Below, in pieces: positions 42,048-50,927 of a stretch of DNA of 64,000 bases. The stretch comes from Cupriavidus taiwanensis (lineage in GTDB: Bacteria; Pseudomonadota; Gammaproteobacteria; Burkholderiales; Burkholderiaceae), in assembly GCF_900249755.1 (NCBI RefSeq), contig NZ_LT976853.1, forward strand, positions 364,107 through 428,106, read 5' to 3'. The first letter of the stretch is position 1; each line of letters begins with the position of its first letter. Under the pieces are notes generated by a model. That model did not search any database. It saw only the letters and a list, made by a program, of their open reading frames with translations, and was not told the DNA's origin. The position numbers and the translations under genes were made by a program.

Positions 42048-42219
42048 GCGCCGGCACAACGCAGCTTTGCCTGCCCTTGCCGCCACGCCGCATTGTCAGC
42101 CTGACACCGACAGCCTGCGCACGCGGGCGGCACTACAATGACAACATCGCAAGCGGTTCCGCCTGCACCCGTCGTGCACCGGGCCGAAGTGCCGGTCCGT
42201 TAAACCCGTGGAGCCACAC

Positions 42220-42852
42220 ATGATCCGCGTCCTGATCGCCGACGACCACGAGATTGTGCGTGCCGGGCTGCGTCAGTTTATTTCCGAAGAACCCGATATT
42301 CAGGTGACCGGCGAGGCCGGCAGTGGCGATGAGGTCATGGCGCAGCTGCGCGATGCCGAGTTCGACGTGCTGGTGCTGGACATCTCCATGCCGGACCGCA
42401 ACGGCATCGACGTCCTCAAGCTGATCCGCCAGCGCAAGCCTGATCTGCCGGTACTGATCTTGTCGACGTACCCGGAAGACCAGTACGCGATCAACCTGAT
42501 CCGTGCCGGCGCCTCCGGCTACCTAACCAAGGAAAGCGCGCCGGACGACCTGGTCAAGGCGATCCGCACGGTGGCGCAGGGCCGCCGCTACGTCAGCGCC
42601 ACCGTGGCCGACCTGCTGATCGGCGGCCTCGACAAGCCGACCGAGCAGCCGGTGCACCAGATGCTGTCCGAGCGCGAGTTCCAGATCTTCTGCAAGCTGT
42701 CGCGCGGGCAGTCGGTGTCGGTGATCGCCGACGAGCTGTTCCTCAGCGTCAAGACCGTCAGCACCTACCGTTCGCGCATCCTGGAGAAAATGGGCATGAA
42801 GACCAACGCCGACCTGACCTACTACGCGATCAAGAACGGCCTGGTGGAATAG
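42220..42852 (+). CDS. NarL/FixJ-family response regulator
   Basis: A 210-residue regulator with an N-terminal receiver domain (acidic pair Asp8-Asp9, phospho-acceptor Asp54 in LDISMP, Lys104 in YLTKES) and a C-terminal LuxR-type helix-turn-helix (LSEREFQIFCKLSRGQSVSVIADELFLSVKTVS... about 147-205). ATG 42220 has GGAG at 6-nt spacing; GTG 42208 is an alternative. A stand-alone receiver and a histidine kinase on the opposite strand follow, so the three probably form one signalling system. Confidence 0.94.
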   Translation: MIRVLIADDHEIVRAGLRQFISEEPDIQVTGEAGSGDEVMAQLRDAEFDVLVLDISMPDRNGIDVLKLIRQRKPDLPVLILSTYPEDQYAINLIRAGASGYLTKESAPDDLVKAIRTVAQGRRYVSATVADLLIGGLDKPTEQPVHQMLSEREFQIFCKLSRGQSVSVIADELFLSVKTVSTYRSRILEKMGMKTNADLTYYAIKNGLVE

Positions 42853-42905
42853 CAGTTCAATTGCGGCCCCCGCGGGCCGCCCCGGAAGGGACCGCAATAC
42901 ACAAT

Positions 42906-43307
42906 ATGTCGGAGCAGGATTCGAACACTTCCTACCGGGCGCTGAACGTGCTGCTGATTGAAGATTCGGCGGTCCTGCGCGGCATGCTGCTCGAATACCT
43001 GAAGGATTTCCCGTTTGTCGAGAACGTCGACTGGGCGGATACCGAAGCGATGGCCCTGCGCCTGCTCGCCGCCGGCAAGTACGACGTCGCCATCGTCGAC
43101 CTGCAGCTGCGCCAGGGCAACGGCATCAACGTGCTGCGCGCCATGCAGCGCGCCGACAACGGCACGGTGCGCATCGTCTACACCAACCATGCCCAGCTCG
43201 AGATGTACCGGCGCCAGTGCGCCGAGGCGGGCGCCGACTACTTTTTCGACAAGTCGCTGGAGCTCGAGCAGGTGTTCCGCGTGATCGAGGAACACGCCGC
43301 GCCCTAG
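42906..43307 (+). CDS. Stand-alone receiver-domain protein
   Basis: A 133-residue response-regulator receiver without an output domain. Acidic residues at the start (IEDSAV), phospho-acceptor Asp65 (IVDLQL) and Lys116 (FFDKSLE) are all present, so it should be phosphorylatable. It lies between the NarL-type regulator (53 bp upstream) and the convergent kinase gene. It may act as a phosphate sink, an adaptor or a competitor for the kinase; none is shown by sequence alone. Confidence 0.9.
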   Translation: MSEQDSNTSYRALNVLLIEDSAVLRGMLLEYLKDFPFVENVDWADTEAMALRLLAAGKYDVAIVDLQLRQGNGINVLRAMQRADNGTVRIVYTNHAQLEMYRRQCAEAGADYFFDKSLELEQVFRVIEEHAAP

Positions 43308-43317
43308 CCTGACGGCT

Positions 43318-44721
43318 TCAGGCGCGTGCCGGCTCCGGGCTTTCGGGTTCTTCGGCCGGCGCCAGCACCGATGCGGTCAACGGCACCTCGATCCGGATCC
43401 GCACCCCGGCATCCGGCGACGAATCGATCTGCATGCTGCCGCCGAGCGCGGTGACGCGCTGCTCCATCCCCAGCAGCCCGTGGTGGCCGGCCGTGCTGCC
43501 GGCGTCGAAGTCCGGCGGCAGTCCCTTGCCGTCGTCGCGCACGGTCAGCGTGAGCAGCTCGCCCTGGCAGGCCAGCGCGACCTCGACGTGCCTGGCCTCG
43601 GAATACTTGCTCGCATTGGTCAGCGATTCCTGCACGATCCGGTACAGCGCGATCGCGGCTTCGTCGCGCAGCGCCGGCAGGTCTTCGGGCACGCTGACGT
43701 CGGTTTCCCAGTTGTTGCGCGCGCCCACTTCCTCGACCAGCTGGCACACCGCCGCGCGCAGGCCCAGGTTGAGCAGCACGGTGGGGCGCAGGTCTTCGAT
43801 CAGGCGGCGCTTGATCTGGATGCCCTGGTCCACGTGCAGCATCACGCGCGTCAGGCGCTCGGCGGCCACCGGATGGTCGGCCTGTACCTTGCGGCGCACC
43901 CAGTGCAGGTCCAGCTTGATCGCGGTCAGGATGGCGCCGAGTTCGTCATGCAGCTCGCGCGCGAGCCGGGTCTTCTCGTCTTCGGTCACGCGCTGCAGGT
44001 GGGCGGCCAGCGCCGACAGCTGGCGCGTGCGCGCGCGCACCTTGCGGTCCAGCCGCACGCTTTCCTCTTCCAGCTGGGTGCGCACCGCCTCGGCCATCGC
44101 CAGCCGCTTGGCGTGGCCGATGCCGACCGCCATCAGCAGGATGATGTTGATGGCGGTGAGCAGGCCGATGCCGTAGCGCGACAGCTGCACGTCGTTCTCG
44201 GCGCCCTCGAGCCGGTGCGAGACCGCGCCGGCCTCGCGCGCCTGCAGCTGGTCGAGCCCGCGGCGCGCGTTGTCCATGGTCTGCTTGCCGTAGTCGGTGC
44301 GGATCAGGTCAAGCGCCACTTCCAGGTCGCGCTTGCCGTACACCAGCGTCAGCGCCATTTCGTTGAGCTTGCTGTTGACCAGCTTGGAGGTATCGCCGAA
44401 CTGCTTCAGGCCTTCGGGGTCATTGGCGTAGCCGGCGCGGATCTGCGCCGTCAGCTCGGCGATGCGCGGCAGCGCCTTGTAGTACGGTTCCAGGTAGCTT
44501 TCCTTGCCGGTCAGCAGGAAGCCGCGCTGCCCGGCCTCGGCATTGACCAGCTCGCCGTTGAGCGCGGCCAGCTCGGTCTGCAGGCGCTGCGAGCGGATCA
44601 CGTCGGTATAGCTTTCGCGCAGGCGGATATTGCCGGTTTCCGATGCCACCAGCACCGCCAGCGTCAGCAGGATGCCGCCCGCGAGCAACAGCGTGTGAGG
44701 GAGAAATGACTGCTTGAACAT
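43318..44721 (-). CDS. CHASE3-domain sensor histidine kinase (HisKA_3 type)
   Basis: A 467-residue inner-membrane kinase: membrane helix (about 9-27), CHASE3-type periplasmic sensor (about 35-175, ELVNAEAGQRGFLLTG), second membrane helix (about 182-203), coiled linker, then HisKA_3 with phospho-acceptor His258 (ARELHDELGA) and an HATPase_c domain (N box ESLTNASKYSEA, G box DDGKGLP). This kinase type pairs with NarL/FixJ regulators such as the one at 42220. ATG 44721 is chosen; upstream in-frame codons lack domain support. The CHASE3 ligand is unknown. Confidence 0.93.
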   Translation of the reverse strand: MFKQSFLPHTLLLAGGILLTLAVLVASETGNIRLRESYTDVIRSQRLQTELAALNGELVNAEAGQRGFLLTGKESYLEPYYKALPRIAELTAQIRAGYANDPEGLKQFGDTSKLVNSKLNEMALTLVYGKRDLEVALDLIRTDYGKQTMDNARRGLDQLQAREAGAVSHRLEGAENDVQLSRYGIGLLTAINIILLMAVGIGHAKRLAMAEAVRTQLEEESVRLDRKVRARTRQLSALAAHLQRVTEDEKTRLARELHDELGAILTAIKLDLHWVRRKVQADHPVAAERLTRVMLHVDQGIQIKRRLIEDLRPTVLLNLGLRAAVCQLVEEVGARNNWETDVSVPEDLPALRDEAAIALYRIVQESLTNASKYSEARHVEVALACQGELLTLTVRDDGKGLPPDFDAGSTAGHHGLLGMEQRVTALGGSMQIDSSPDAGVRIRIEVPLTASVLAPAEEPESPEPARA

Positions 44722-45053
44722 GGGGCTATTCCTATCGTGAAGGCGCGCTCGCCCGCCGCGGCGCCAAGGGAGCGCCCATGGAATCACATCGACCGCCATG
44801 GGTCAACCCGGCGCCCGGCATCCGGGAGCGTTTCCGCGCCAGCACGGCAGTTCGGCGGGCGCCCTGCGCGGGCCCGCGTGGCGCGCGGCGCGCGTTGTAG
44901 GACTCGGCTGACAGCGGAATCGGCTGCCGGTCGGTATTGGCACGAAGCGTGGCTTTCTACGATGAGGCTATGAGCTTGCACCCCGTGGCGCAAGCCCTCA
45001 CATGGGCCCAGCCAGTGCGCCTGGCCTGGTCCGAAATCTTCGGGAGCCTAGCC

Positions 45054-45221
45054 ATGCTGCAATATGCACTCGTATTTTTCGTCATCGCCCTGATCGCCGC
45101 GATCTTCGGCTTCGGCGGCATTGCCGCCGGTGCCGTGGAAATCGCCAAGATCCTGTTCTTCATCTTCCTGGTCGTGGCGCTGGTTGCCGCGGTGATGGGC
45201 CTCGTGCGCAGGGGACGATGA
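45054..45221 (+). CDS. DUF1328 family small membrane protein
   Basis: A 55-residue protein with two hydrophobic helices (about 3-24 and 28-49) joined by a Gly-rich turn ([15 protein letters not shown]), the DUF1328/YtjA pattern. Upstream in-frame ATGs add an unrelated N-terminus; the family start is ATG 45054 with GGGAG upstream. Its function is unknown; homologues are stress-associated in some bacteria. The DUF883 gene follows 52 bp later. Confidence 0.88.
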   Translation: MLQYALVFFVIALIAAIFGFGGIAAGAVEIAKILFFIFLVVALVAAVMGLVRRGR

Positions 45222-45273
45222 ACCCGGCGCAAGCCGGCGTAACCCCCGGAACGACCGACCCTGAGGAGAACAT

Positions 45274-45702
45274 ATGCTGACGCAGAACCCCAAAGTCCGG
45301 AAGGAACTGAACCACCTGTCCGACAGTGCCGACAGTGCGATCCGCCATATCAAGCATGCCGCACGCGATACGCGCGAGGCAGCGGCGCCGGTGTCCAGCG
45401 AAGTCAAGTCGCTGATCTCGCAGCTCGAGCACACCATCCAGGTGCTGGCGCGCGAGGGCTCTGCCGAGAGCCTGCAGGCCGGCCATCGCCTGCGCGAACG
45501 CGCCAGCGAGATGGCGCACCGGCTGCGCGCCCAGACCGCCGATGGCGTGATGCGTGCCCGCGAGCGCGTCGATGGCGCGGTGGTGCAGGCCCAGCACCGC
45601 GTGGCCGAATCCCCGCTGAAGGCGGTGGCGATCGCCGCAGCCGTCGGCGCGGTGATCGGGCTGCTGCTGGCCAACGGCCGGCACCATGCCGATGAGGAAT
45701 AA
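45274..45702 (+). CDS. DUF883 (ElaB/YqjD-like) family protein
   Basis: A 142-residue protein with long helices (heptad-rich, residues 10-110) and one C-terminal membrane segment (about 115-136, KAVAIAAAVGAVIGLLLANG). E. coli relatives YqjD and ElaB are tail-anchored and bind ribosomes in stationary phase; a similar role is possible here. AGGAG precedes the ATG. It follows DUF1328 and ends at an intrinsic terminator. Confidence 0.87.
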   Translation: MLTQNPKVRKELNHLSDSADSAIRHIKHAARDTREAAAPVSSEVKSLISQLEHTIQVLAREGSAESLQAGHRLRERASEMAHRLRAQTADGVMRARERVDGAVVQAQHRVAESPLKAVAIAAAVGAVIGLLLANGRHHADEE

Positions 45703-45799
45703 CCGCGCGGATTAGCTGACAACTACTGCGGAGACCCCCTGGTTCCCTCCAGGCGGGTCCCGCGGGAATTCCCCCCTTTCCGGAACCCTCGTCCGGAAG

Positions 45800-45833
45800 C
45801 CCGGCTGCCAGTTGTGGTGCCGGGTGTTTTTTT
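45800..45833 (+). terminator. Intrinsic terminator after the DUF883 gene
   Basis: CCCGGC (45800-45805) pairs with GCCGGG (45819-45824) across a 13-nt loop, followed by TGTTTTTTT. A TTCCGGA/TCCGGAA hairpin lies just before it. Confidence 0.7.
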
Positions 45834-45891
45834 GTCCGCCAGCGGTGAACTGGCGGGTGGCGCTCAGCGCCGTGCGGCCCGCCGGCCTTGC

Positions 45892-46215
45892 TCAGACTCC
45901 CCAGAGCACATTGGCGCCTTCGCGCTGCGAGGCGCGCAGCATGTCGAGGAACGGGTAGGCGCGTTGTCCCAGGTGCAGCGGCTCTTCCTCTTCCTCGTCG
46001 GCATCGGAACGGGCCTCGACCGCGGTGTCGGCCGGATGGCCGCGGCGCGCATCGGCCACGGCGGCTTCGAGCCGGTGGATCGCGTGCGGCAGTTCTTCGA
46101 CGGTGATCACCCCCCGTTCCCCGAGATGCTTGCCGATGATGCCCAGGAGCGTCACGGCCAGATCCTTCATCATGATCAGGTCCTGCGCGGCGTGGGATTT
46201 GAAGGTGATCAGCAT
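45892..46215 (-). CDS. DUF1840 family protein
   Basis: A 107-residue protein of the DUF1840 family (MLITFKSHAAQDLIMMKDLAVTLLGIIGK opening the first helix, and PFLDMLRAS near the C-terminus). Residues about 68-82 form an acidic run (DADEEEEE). The function is unknown. ATG 46215 is preferred over 46233 because AAAGGA lies at suitable spacing and the family begins MLITF. It is divergent from argS. Confidence 0.85.
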   Translation of the reverse strand: MLITFKSHAAQDLIMMKDLAVTLLGIIGKHLGERGVITVEELPHAIHRLEAAVADARRGHPADTAVEARSDADEEEEEPLHLGQRAYPFLDMLRASQREGANVLWGV

Positions 46216-46350
46216 GATGGTTTTTCCTTTCACGGAGAACGGTGGGCGGCGTCCCCGGGGCGGGAGGCCACGCCGGTTCGGGCACGGTCTGGTGCGGCCG
46301 CCGGACCGGATTGTGGTCCGTGGCCGTCCTTGCGCATGATGTCAGCATAG

Positions 46351-46366
46351 CACCTGATAAAATTGC
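46351..46366 (+). promoter_or_regulatory. Candidate extended -10 promoter for argS
   Basis: CACCTGATAAAATTGC contains an extended -10 (TGATAAAAT) and matches the metH1 element at 37237-37252 in 15 of 16 positions. It lies 127 bp before the argS ATG. Confidence 0.45.
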
Positions 46367-46492
46367 GCGTTCCCGATTCCCATGCCTGTCACGCGGCGCG
46401 GCGTTGATTCGCCGTCACTTGCCGTATTCCGGGCCCGGCGCGGCCCGCAAGGCACCGCGCCCGAATACCAGCCCACAGGGCTTCCGACATCC

Positions 46493-48280
46493 ATGCTGCC
46501 TGTTCAGACCTCCAATCTCGCCGCCGCGTTCACCGATGCCGTGCGCGCGCTCGCCCCGGCCGATGCCACCCTGCCCGCCGTCACCTTCGAGCGGCCCAAG
46601 GCGGCCGCCCACGGCGACCTTGCCTGCAATGTCGCCATGCAGGTTGCGCGCGCGCTCAAGAGCAATCCGCGCGAGCTGGCGCAGCGCATCGTCGCCGCGG
46701 TGCAGGCCGATGCCCGCGCGCAGGGCCTGGTCGCGGCCATGGAGATCGCCGGCCCCGGCTTCATCAACCTGCGCCTGACGCCGGCCGCCAAGGCCGACGT
46801 GCTGCGCGCGGTGCTGGCCGAGGCCGACCACTACGGCGCGCGCGAGCGCGGCGTGCATGGCCAGGTGCTGGTGGAATTCGTCTCGGCCAACCCGACCGGT
46901 CCGCTGCATGTCGGCCACGGCCGCCAGGCGGCGCTGGGCGATGCGCTCGCCAACCTGCTGTCGTGGCAGGGCTGGCACGTGCACCGCGAGTTCTACTACA
47001 ACGACGCCGGCGTGCAGATCCAGACCCTGGCGCTGTCGGTGCAGGCGCGCGCGCGCGGCCTGAAGCCGGGCGATGCCAACTGGCCCGAGGCCGCCTACAA
47101 CGGCGACTACATCGCCGACATCGCCGCCGACTTCCTCGCCGGCAAGACCGTCAGCGCCTCGGACGGCGAGCCGGTGACCGCGTCGGGCAACGTCGAGGAC
47201 ATCGACTCGATCCGCAAGTTCGCCGTGACCTACCTGCGCAACGAGCAGGACATCGACCTGCAGGCCTTCGGGGTCAGGTTCGACCGCTATTACCTGGAGT
47301 CGTCGCTGTACAGCGACGGCCGCGTCGACGCCGCGGTGCAGTCGCTGGTCGCCAAGGGCAAGACCTACGAGAGCGAGGGCGCGCTGTGGCTGCGCACCAC
47401 CGACGACGGCGACGACAAGGACCGCGTGATGAAGAAGAGCGACGGCACCTATACCTACTTCGTGCCGGACGTCGCCTACCACACCACCAAGTGGGAGCGC
47501 GGCTTCACCAAGGTCATCAACGTGCAGGGCAGCGACCACCACGGCACCATCGCACGCGTGCGCGCCGGCCTGCAGGGCCTGGACCTCGGCATCCCGCAGG
47601 GCTACCCCGACTACGTGCTGCACAAGATGGTCACCGTGATGAAGAACGGCGAGGAGGTCAAGATATCCAAGCGCGCCGGCTCCTATGTCACCGTGCGCGA
47701 CCTGATCGAATGGTCCAACGGCGGCGATGAAACCATCCGCGGCTGCCTGGACGCCGGCGTCGCCGACTGGCCCGCGCACTTCGCCCGCGGCCGCGACGCG
47801 GTGCGCTTCTTCCTGCTGTCGCGCAAGGCCGATACCGAGTTCGTGTTCGATGTCGACCTGGCGCTCAAGCAGAACGACGAGAACCCGGTGTACTACGTCC
47901 AGTACGCCCACGCCCGCATCTGCTCGATCTTCGAGTCGTGGGGCGGCGCGGACTGGGAAGCGCGCCTGGCCGAGCTGGCCGGCGCCGACCTGTCCGCCGT
48001 GACCGGGCCCGAAGCCAGCGCCCAGGCGCTGGCGCTGGGACAGCGCCTGGCCGAGTTCCCGGACATGCTGTCGGCTGCCGCGGCCGAACTGGCGCCGCAT
48101 GCGGTGGCCTTCTACCTGCGCGACCTGGCCGGCGACTTCCACGCCTTCTACAACGCCGACCGCGTGCTGGTCGACGACGACGCCGTCAAGCGCGCCCGCC
48201 TGGCGCTGCTGGCCGCCACGCGCCAGGTGCTGCGCAACGGCCTGGCGGTGATCGGCGTGTCCGCCCCGCGCCGCATGTAA
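46493..48280 (+). CDS. argS: Arginyl-tRNA synthetase
   Basis: ArgRS charges tRNA(Arg) and needs bound tRNA to activate arginine. The 595 residues include an N-terminal Arg-tRNA synthetase additional domain (about 5-90), the HIGH-type motif HVGHGR after SANPTGPL, a KMSKS equivalent (VKISKRAG) and a C-terminal DALR anticodon-binding domain (about 475-595). ATG 46493 fits the family N-terminus; the frame is open upstream to 46382 but lacks homology. An FtsN-like SPOR gene and dsbA follow, a common Burkholderiales order. Confidence 0.97.
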   Translation: MLPVQTSNLAAAFTDAVRALAPADATLPAVTFERPKAAAHGDLACNVAMQVARALKSNPRELAQRIVAAVQADARAQGLVAAMEIAGPGFINLRLTPAAKADVLRAVLAEADHYGARERGVHGQVLVEFVSANPTGPLHVGHGRQAALGDALANLLSWQGWHVHREFYYNDAGVQIQTLALSVQARARGLKPGDANWPEAAYNGDYIADIAADFLAGKTVSASDGEPVTASGNVEDIDSIRKFAVTYLRNEQDIDLQAFGVRFDRYYLESSLYSDGRVDAAVQSLVAKGKTYESEGALWLRTTDDGDDKDRVMKKSDGTYTYFVPDVAYHTTKWERGFTKVINVQGSDHHGTIARVRAGLQGLDLGIPQGYPDYVLHKMVTVMKNGEEVKISKRAGSYVTVRDLIEWSNGGDETIRGCLDAGVADWPAHFARGRDAVRFFLLSRKADTEFVFDVDLALKQNDENPVYYVQYAHARICSIFESWGGADWEARLAELAGADLSAVTGPEASAQALALGQRLAEFPDMLSAAAAELAPHAVAFYLRDLAGDFHAFYNADRVLVDDDAVKRARLALLAATRQVLRNGLAVIGVSAPRRM

Positions 48281-48368
48281 GCAGGCGTGCGGCGCCCGCC
48301 CGCGCGCGACGCACGGGGCCGTCCGGCCCCGGGGACGATGCCAGTGCTGCCGTTGGCGGCGCTGGCCC

Positions 48369-48374
48369 TATAAT
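48369..48374 (+). promoter_or_regulatory. Candidate -10 element for the SPOR protein gene
   Basis: A perfect TATAAT 25 bp before the ATG. No good -35 is visible at 16-18 bp. A GGGGCC/GGCCCC hairpin without a T-run lies upstream at 48315-48330. Confidence 0.4.
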
Positions 48375-48398
48375 CCCGGCATCACCGAAGAGGACTTC

Positions 48399-49115
48399 AT
48401 GCAACAGCAACGCAAGCGCGAGTCGCGCAATGTCCGCCGCAGCCAGCAGCGCGGCGGTACGTTCCTGGGCCTGGTGCTCGGGCTGATCGTCGGGCTGGCC
48501 ATCGCCGTGGTGGTCGCCCTGTACATCACCAAGTCGCCGACGCCGTTCCAGCAGAAGCACGCCCCCCGGCCGAGCGAGCCGGGCAACGTCACCAGCCAGC
48601 TGCCGGCCCCGGCCCAGCGCGCCGACGACGGCCCGAGCGACCCCAACAAGCCGCTGTGGAGCAAGACCCCGGCCAAGCCGGTGGGCCCGGCGCCGGAGCC
48701 GGAGCCCCGGCAGAACGGCCAGCCGCCGGTGGCGACGACCCGGCCGGCGGACAAGCCGCTGGACAAGCCGGTGGACAAGCCCGTCGAAAAACCGGCTGAC
48801 AAGCCGCTCGCCAGCAAGCCGGCCGAGAAGCCGGTGTCCGACCCGATCGCCGAGATCGCCCAGGCCGACGCGCACAAGGTGGGCTACCTGCTGCAGGTGG
48901 GCGCGTTCCGCTCGTCGGACGACGCCGACCGCCAGAAGGCCAACCTGGCGATGCAGGGCTTCGAGGCCCGCATCACCGAGCGCGATGTCAACGGCGTCAA
49001 GATGTACCGGGTGCGCCTGGGGCCGTTCAACCGCATCGAAGACATGAACAAGGCACGCGACCGGCTGCAGTCGTCCGGTTTCGAGGCCTCGGTGATCCGC
49101 TTTACCAAGCAGTAG
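48399..49115 (+). CDS. SPOR-domain protein, FtsN-like
   Basis: A 238-residue bitopic protein with a basic N-terminus, one membrane helix (about 21-43), a Pro/Lys-rich periplasmic linker with DKP/EKP repeats (about 113-145) and a C-terminal SPOR domain (about 160-235, LLQVGAFRSSDDADRQKANL and RVRLGPF). SPOR domains bind denuded glycan strands at the septum, and FtsN triggers constriction. Its place between argS and dsbA is typical for ftsN in this order, but the N-terminal FtsN essential peptide is not obvious. Confidence 0.87.
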   Translation: MQQQRKRESRNVRRSQQRGGTFLGLVLGLIVGLAIAVVVALYITKSPTPFQQKHAPRPSEPGNVTSQLPAPAQRADDGPSDPNKPLWSKTPAKPVGPAPEPEPRQNGQPPVATTRPADKPLDKPVDKPVEKPADKPLASKPAEKPVSDPIAEIAQADAHKVGYLLQVGAFRSSDDADRQKANLAMQGFEARITERDVNGVKMYRVRLGPFNRIEDMNKARDRLQSSGFEASVIRFTKQ

Positions 49116-49253
49116 GGCGGCACCGTTTAATCCACGGTAACCGCCGCAACACCGCCGCAACAGGTTCCCGCCAGGCGCGGCCGCTGCCGCGCTGAACCGG
49201 GCGCCGCCGCCGCTGTCATACGCTCATCGTCCAAACCGCAAGGCCGTTCTGAA

Positions 49254-49889
49254 ATGAAAAAACTCGCCGCACTGTTCGCCATGTTTGCCGCCGTGGGCGG
49301 CCTGCTGATGTCCGCCCCGTCCCAGGCGGCACCCACCGAGGGCAAGGAGTACCAGGTCCTGAAGACGCCGCAGCCGGTCGCTGCGGGCAAGATCGAGGTG
49401 ACCGAGTTCTTCTGGTATGGCTGTCCGCACTGCTACGAATTCGAGCCCGACCTGGAAGCCTGGGTCAAGAAGCAGGGCGGCAATGTGGTGTTCAAGCGCG
49501 TGCCGGTCGCCTTCCGCGACGACCTGCTGCCGCACACCAAGATCTTCTACGCGCTGGAAGCCATCGGCAAGCTCGACGCCATGCACAACAAGGTCTTCAG
49601 CGCCATCCACGTGGACCGCAAGCGCCTGACCGACACCAACGAAATCGCCGACTTCATGGCCAAGAACGGCGTCGACCGCAAGGCCTTCCTGGATGCGTAC
49701 AACTCGTTCACGGTGACCACCAACTCGCAGCGCGCCAACAAGATCGCCGACGCCTACAAGATCGACGGCGTGCCGACCGTGGTGGTGCAGGGCAAGTACG
49801 TGACCTCGCCGTCGATCGCCGGCAACAAGCAGGCCGCGGTGCAGACCATGGATTATCTGGTGGAGCAGATCAAGGCGAAGAAGCTTTGA
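49254..49889 (+). CDS. dsbA: Periplasmic thiol:disulfide interchange protein DsbA
   Basis: DsbA oxidises pairs of cysteines in secreted proteins and is reoxidised by DsbB. The 211-residue precursor has a signal peptide (cleavage expected after SQA, residue 25), the thioredoxin-fold active site Cys57-Pro-His-Cys60 (FFWYGCPHCYEF) and the cis-Pro loop DGVPTVVV. The helical insertion lies between them. Length and motif are those of beta-proteobacterial DsbA. The paired-hairpin repeat copy 2 follows its stop. Confidence 0.96.
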   Translation: MKKLAALFAMFAAVGGLLMSAPSQAAPTEGKEYQVLKTPQPVAAGKIEVTEFFWYGCPHCYEFEPDLEAWVKKQGGNVVFKRVPVAFRDDLLPHTKIFYALEAIGKLDAMHNKVFSAIHVDRKRLTDTNEIADFMAKNGVDRKAFLDAYNSFTVTTNSQRANKIADAYKIDGVPTVVVQGKYVTSPSIAGNKQAAVQTMDYLVEQIKAKKL

Positions 49890-49903
49890 TGGGCTGAGGG
49901 TTT

Positions 49904-50030
49904 GCTCCCCTCTCCCGCTTGCGGGAGAGGGGCAGGAGGTGAGGGCAGGCGCTGGCATACCGCAAGCGCGGACTACGTGGTGGCGCCCGGCCCTCACCCC
50001 AACCCTCTCCCGCAAGCGGGAGAGGGAGTA
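49904..50030. repeat. Paired-hairpin intergenic repeat, copy 2
   Basis: Left hairpin 49907-49932: 12-bp perfect arms CCCCTCTCCCGC with a TT loop. Right hairpin 50003-50026: 11-bp perfect arms CCCTCTCCCGC with an AA loop. GGTGAGGG and CCCTCACCCC flank them in mirrored order. It lies between dsbA and its terminator. Confidence 0.9.
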
Positions 50031-50063
50031 CCCAGGCAGGGACGTCAAGACCTGTAGCAGGGC

Positions 50064-50099
50064 AAACGGCTGGTATCCTTTACCAGCCGTTTTTTATTT
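50064..50099 (+). terminator. Intrinsic terminator downstream of dsbA
   Basis: A 12-bp stem AAACGGCTGGTA/TACCAGCCGTTT (50064-50075 with 50081-50092), 5-nt loop, T-rich tail. The paired-hairpin repeat sits between dsbA and this terminator. Confidence 0.88.
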
Positions 50100-50119
50100 C
50101 CGACCGTACTCCAGCCCTC

Positions 50120-50926
50120 ATGCGCCCCCTCAAAGTCTTCCTCACCGGTGCCTCCAGCGGCCTGGGTCAGGCGCTCGCGCGCGAATACGCGGCGCAGGGT
50201 GCCATCCTGGGCCTGGTGGCGCGTCGCGAGGACGCGCTGCGCGAGTTTGTGGCCACCTTGCCCAACCCCGGCGCGGTGCGCGTCTATGGCGCCGACGTGC
50301 GCGATGCCGACGCGATGGCGCGCGCGGCGCAAGACTTTGTCGGCCATTTCGGCTGCCCGGACGTGGTGATCGCCAATGCCGGGGTCTCGGTCGGCACCGT
50401 CGCCAGCGAACGCGAGGACCTGGACGCCTTCCGCCAGGTCATGGACACCAACTGGTTTGGCGTGCTGACCACCTTCCAGCCATTCATGCATGCGATGCAG
50501 GCGCGCGAGCTTGGGGCTTTCGGCCGGCGCGGCACGCTGGTGGGCATTGCCAGCGTGGCCGGCGTGCGCGGGCTGCCGGGCGCAGGAGCCTACAGCGCGT
50601 CCAAGTCGGCGGTGATCAAGCTGCTGGAAAGCCTGCGGCTGGAGCAGCGCCGGCATGGCATCCGCGTGGTCACGATCGCGCCGGGCTATATCCGCACGCC
50701 GATGACCGCGCACAACCCCTACCGCATGCCGTTCCTGACCGATGCCGACGTGTTCGCGCGCAAGGCCGTGCGCGTGATCGCCGCGGGCCGGCGCTTCCGC
50801 GTGATCCCGTGGCCGATGGGCGTGGTGGCGGCGCTGCTGCACGTAATGCCGCGCTGGCTGTACGACGCGCTCGCCGCGGGCGCGCCGCGCAAGCCGCGCC
50901 GTGCCGGACCAGCGCAGGAGCCCTGA
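50120..50926 (+). CDS. Short-chain dehydrogenase/reductase
   Basis: A 268-residue classical SDR. The cofactor motif is TGASSGLG, followed by IANAG, catalytic Ser in SVAG context, and Tyr-Lys in AYSASKSA. The C-terminus (residues 235-268) adds a hydrophobic and then a basic tail, suggesting membrane association. The substrate is unknown. The BtuF-like gene starts 1 bp after its stop, so the two are co-transcribed. Confidence 0.88.
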   Translation: MRPLKVFLTGASSGLGQALAREYAAQGAILGLVARREDALREFVATLPNPGAVRVYGADVRDADAMARAAQDFVGHFGCPDVVIANAGVSVGTVASEREDLDAFRQVMDTNWFGVLTTFQPFMHAMQARELGAFGRRGTLVGIASVAGVRGLPGAGAYSASKSAVIKLLESLRLEQRRHGIRVVTIAPGYIRTPMTAHNPYRMPFLTDADVFARKAVRVIAAGRRFRVIPWPMGVVAALLHVMPRWLYDALAAGAPRKPRRAGPAQEP

Positions 50927-50927
50927 G

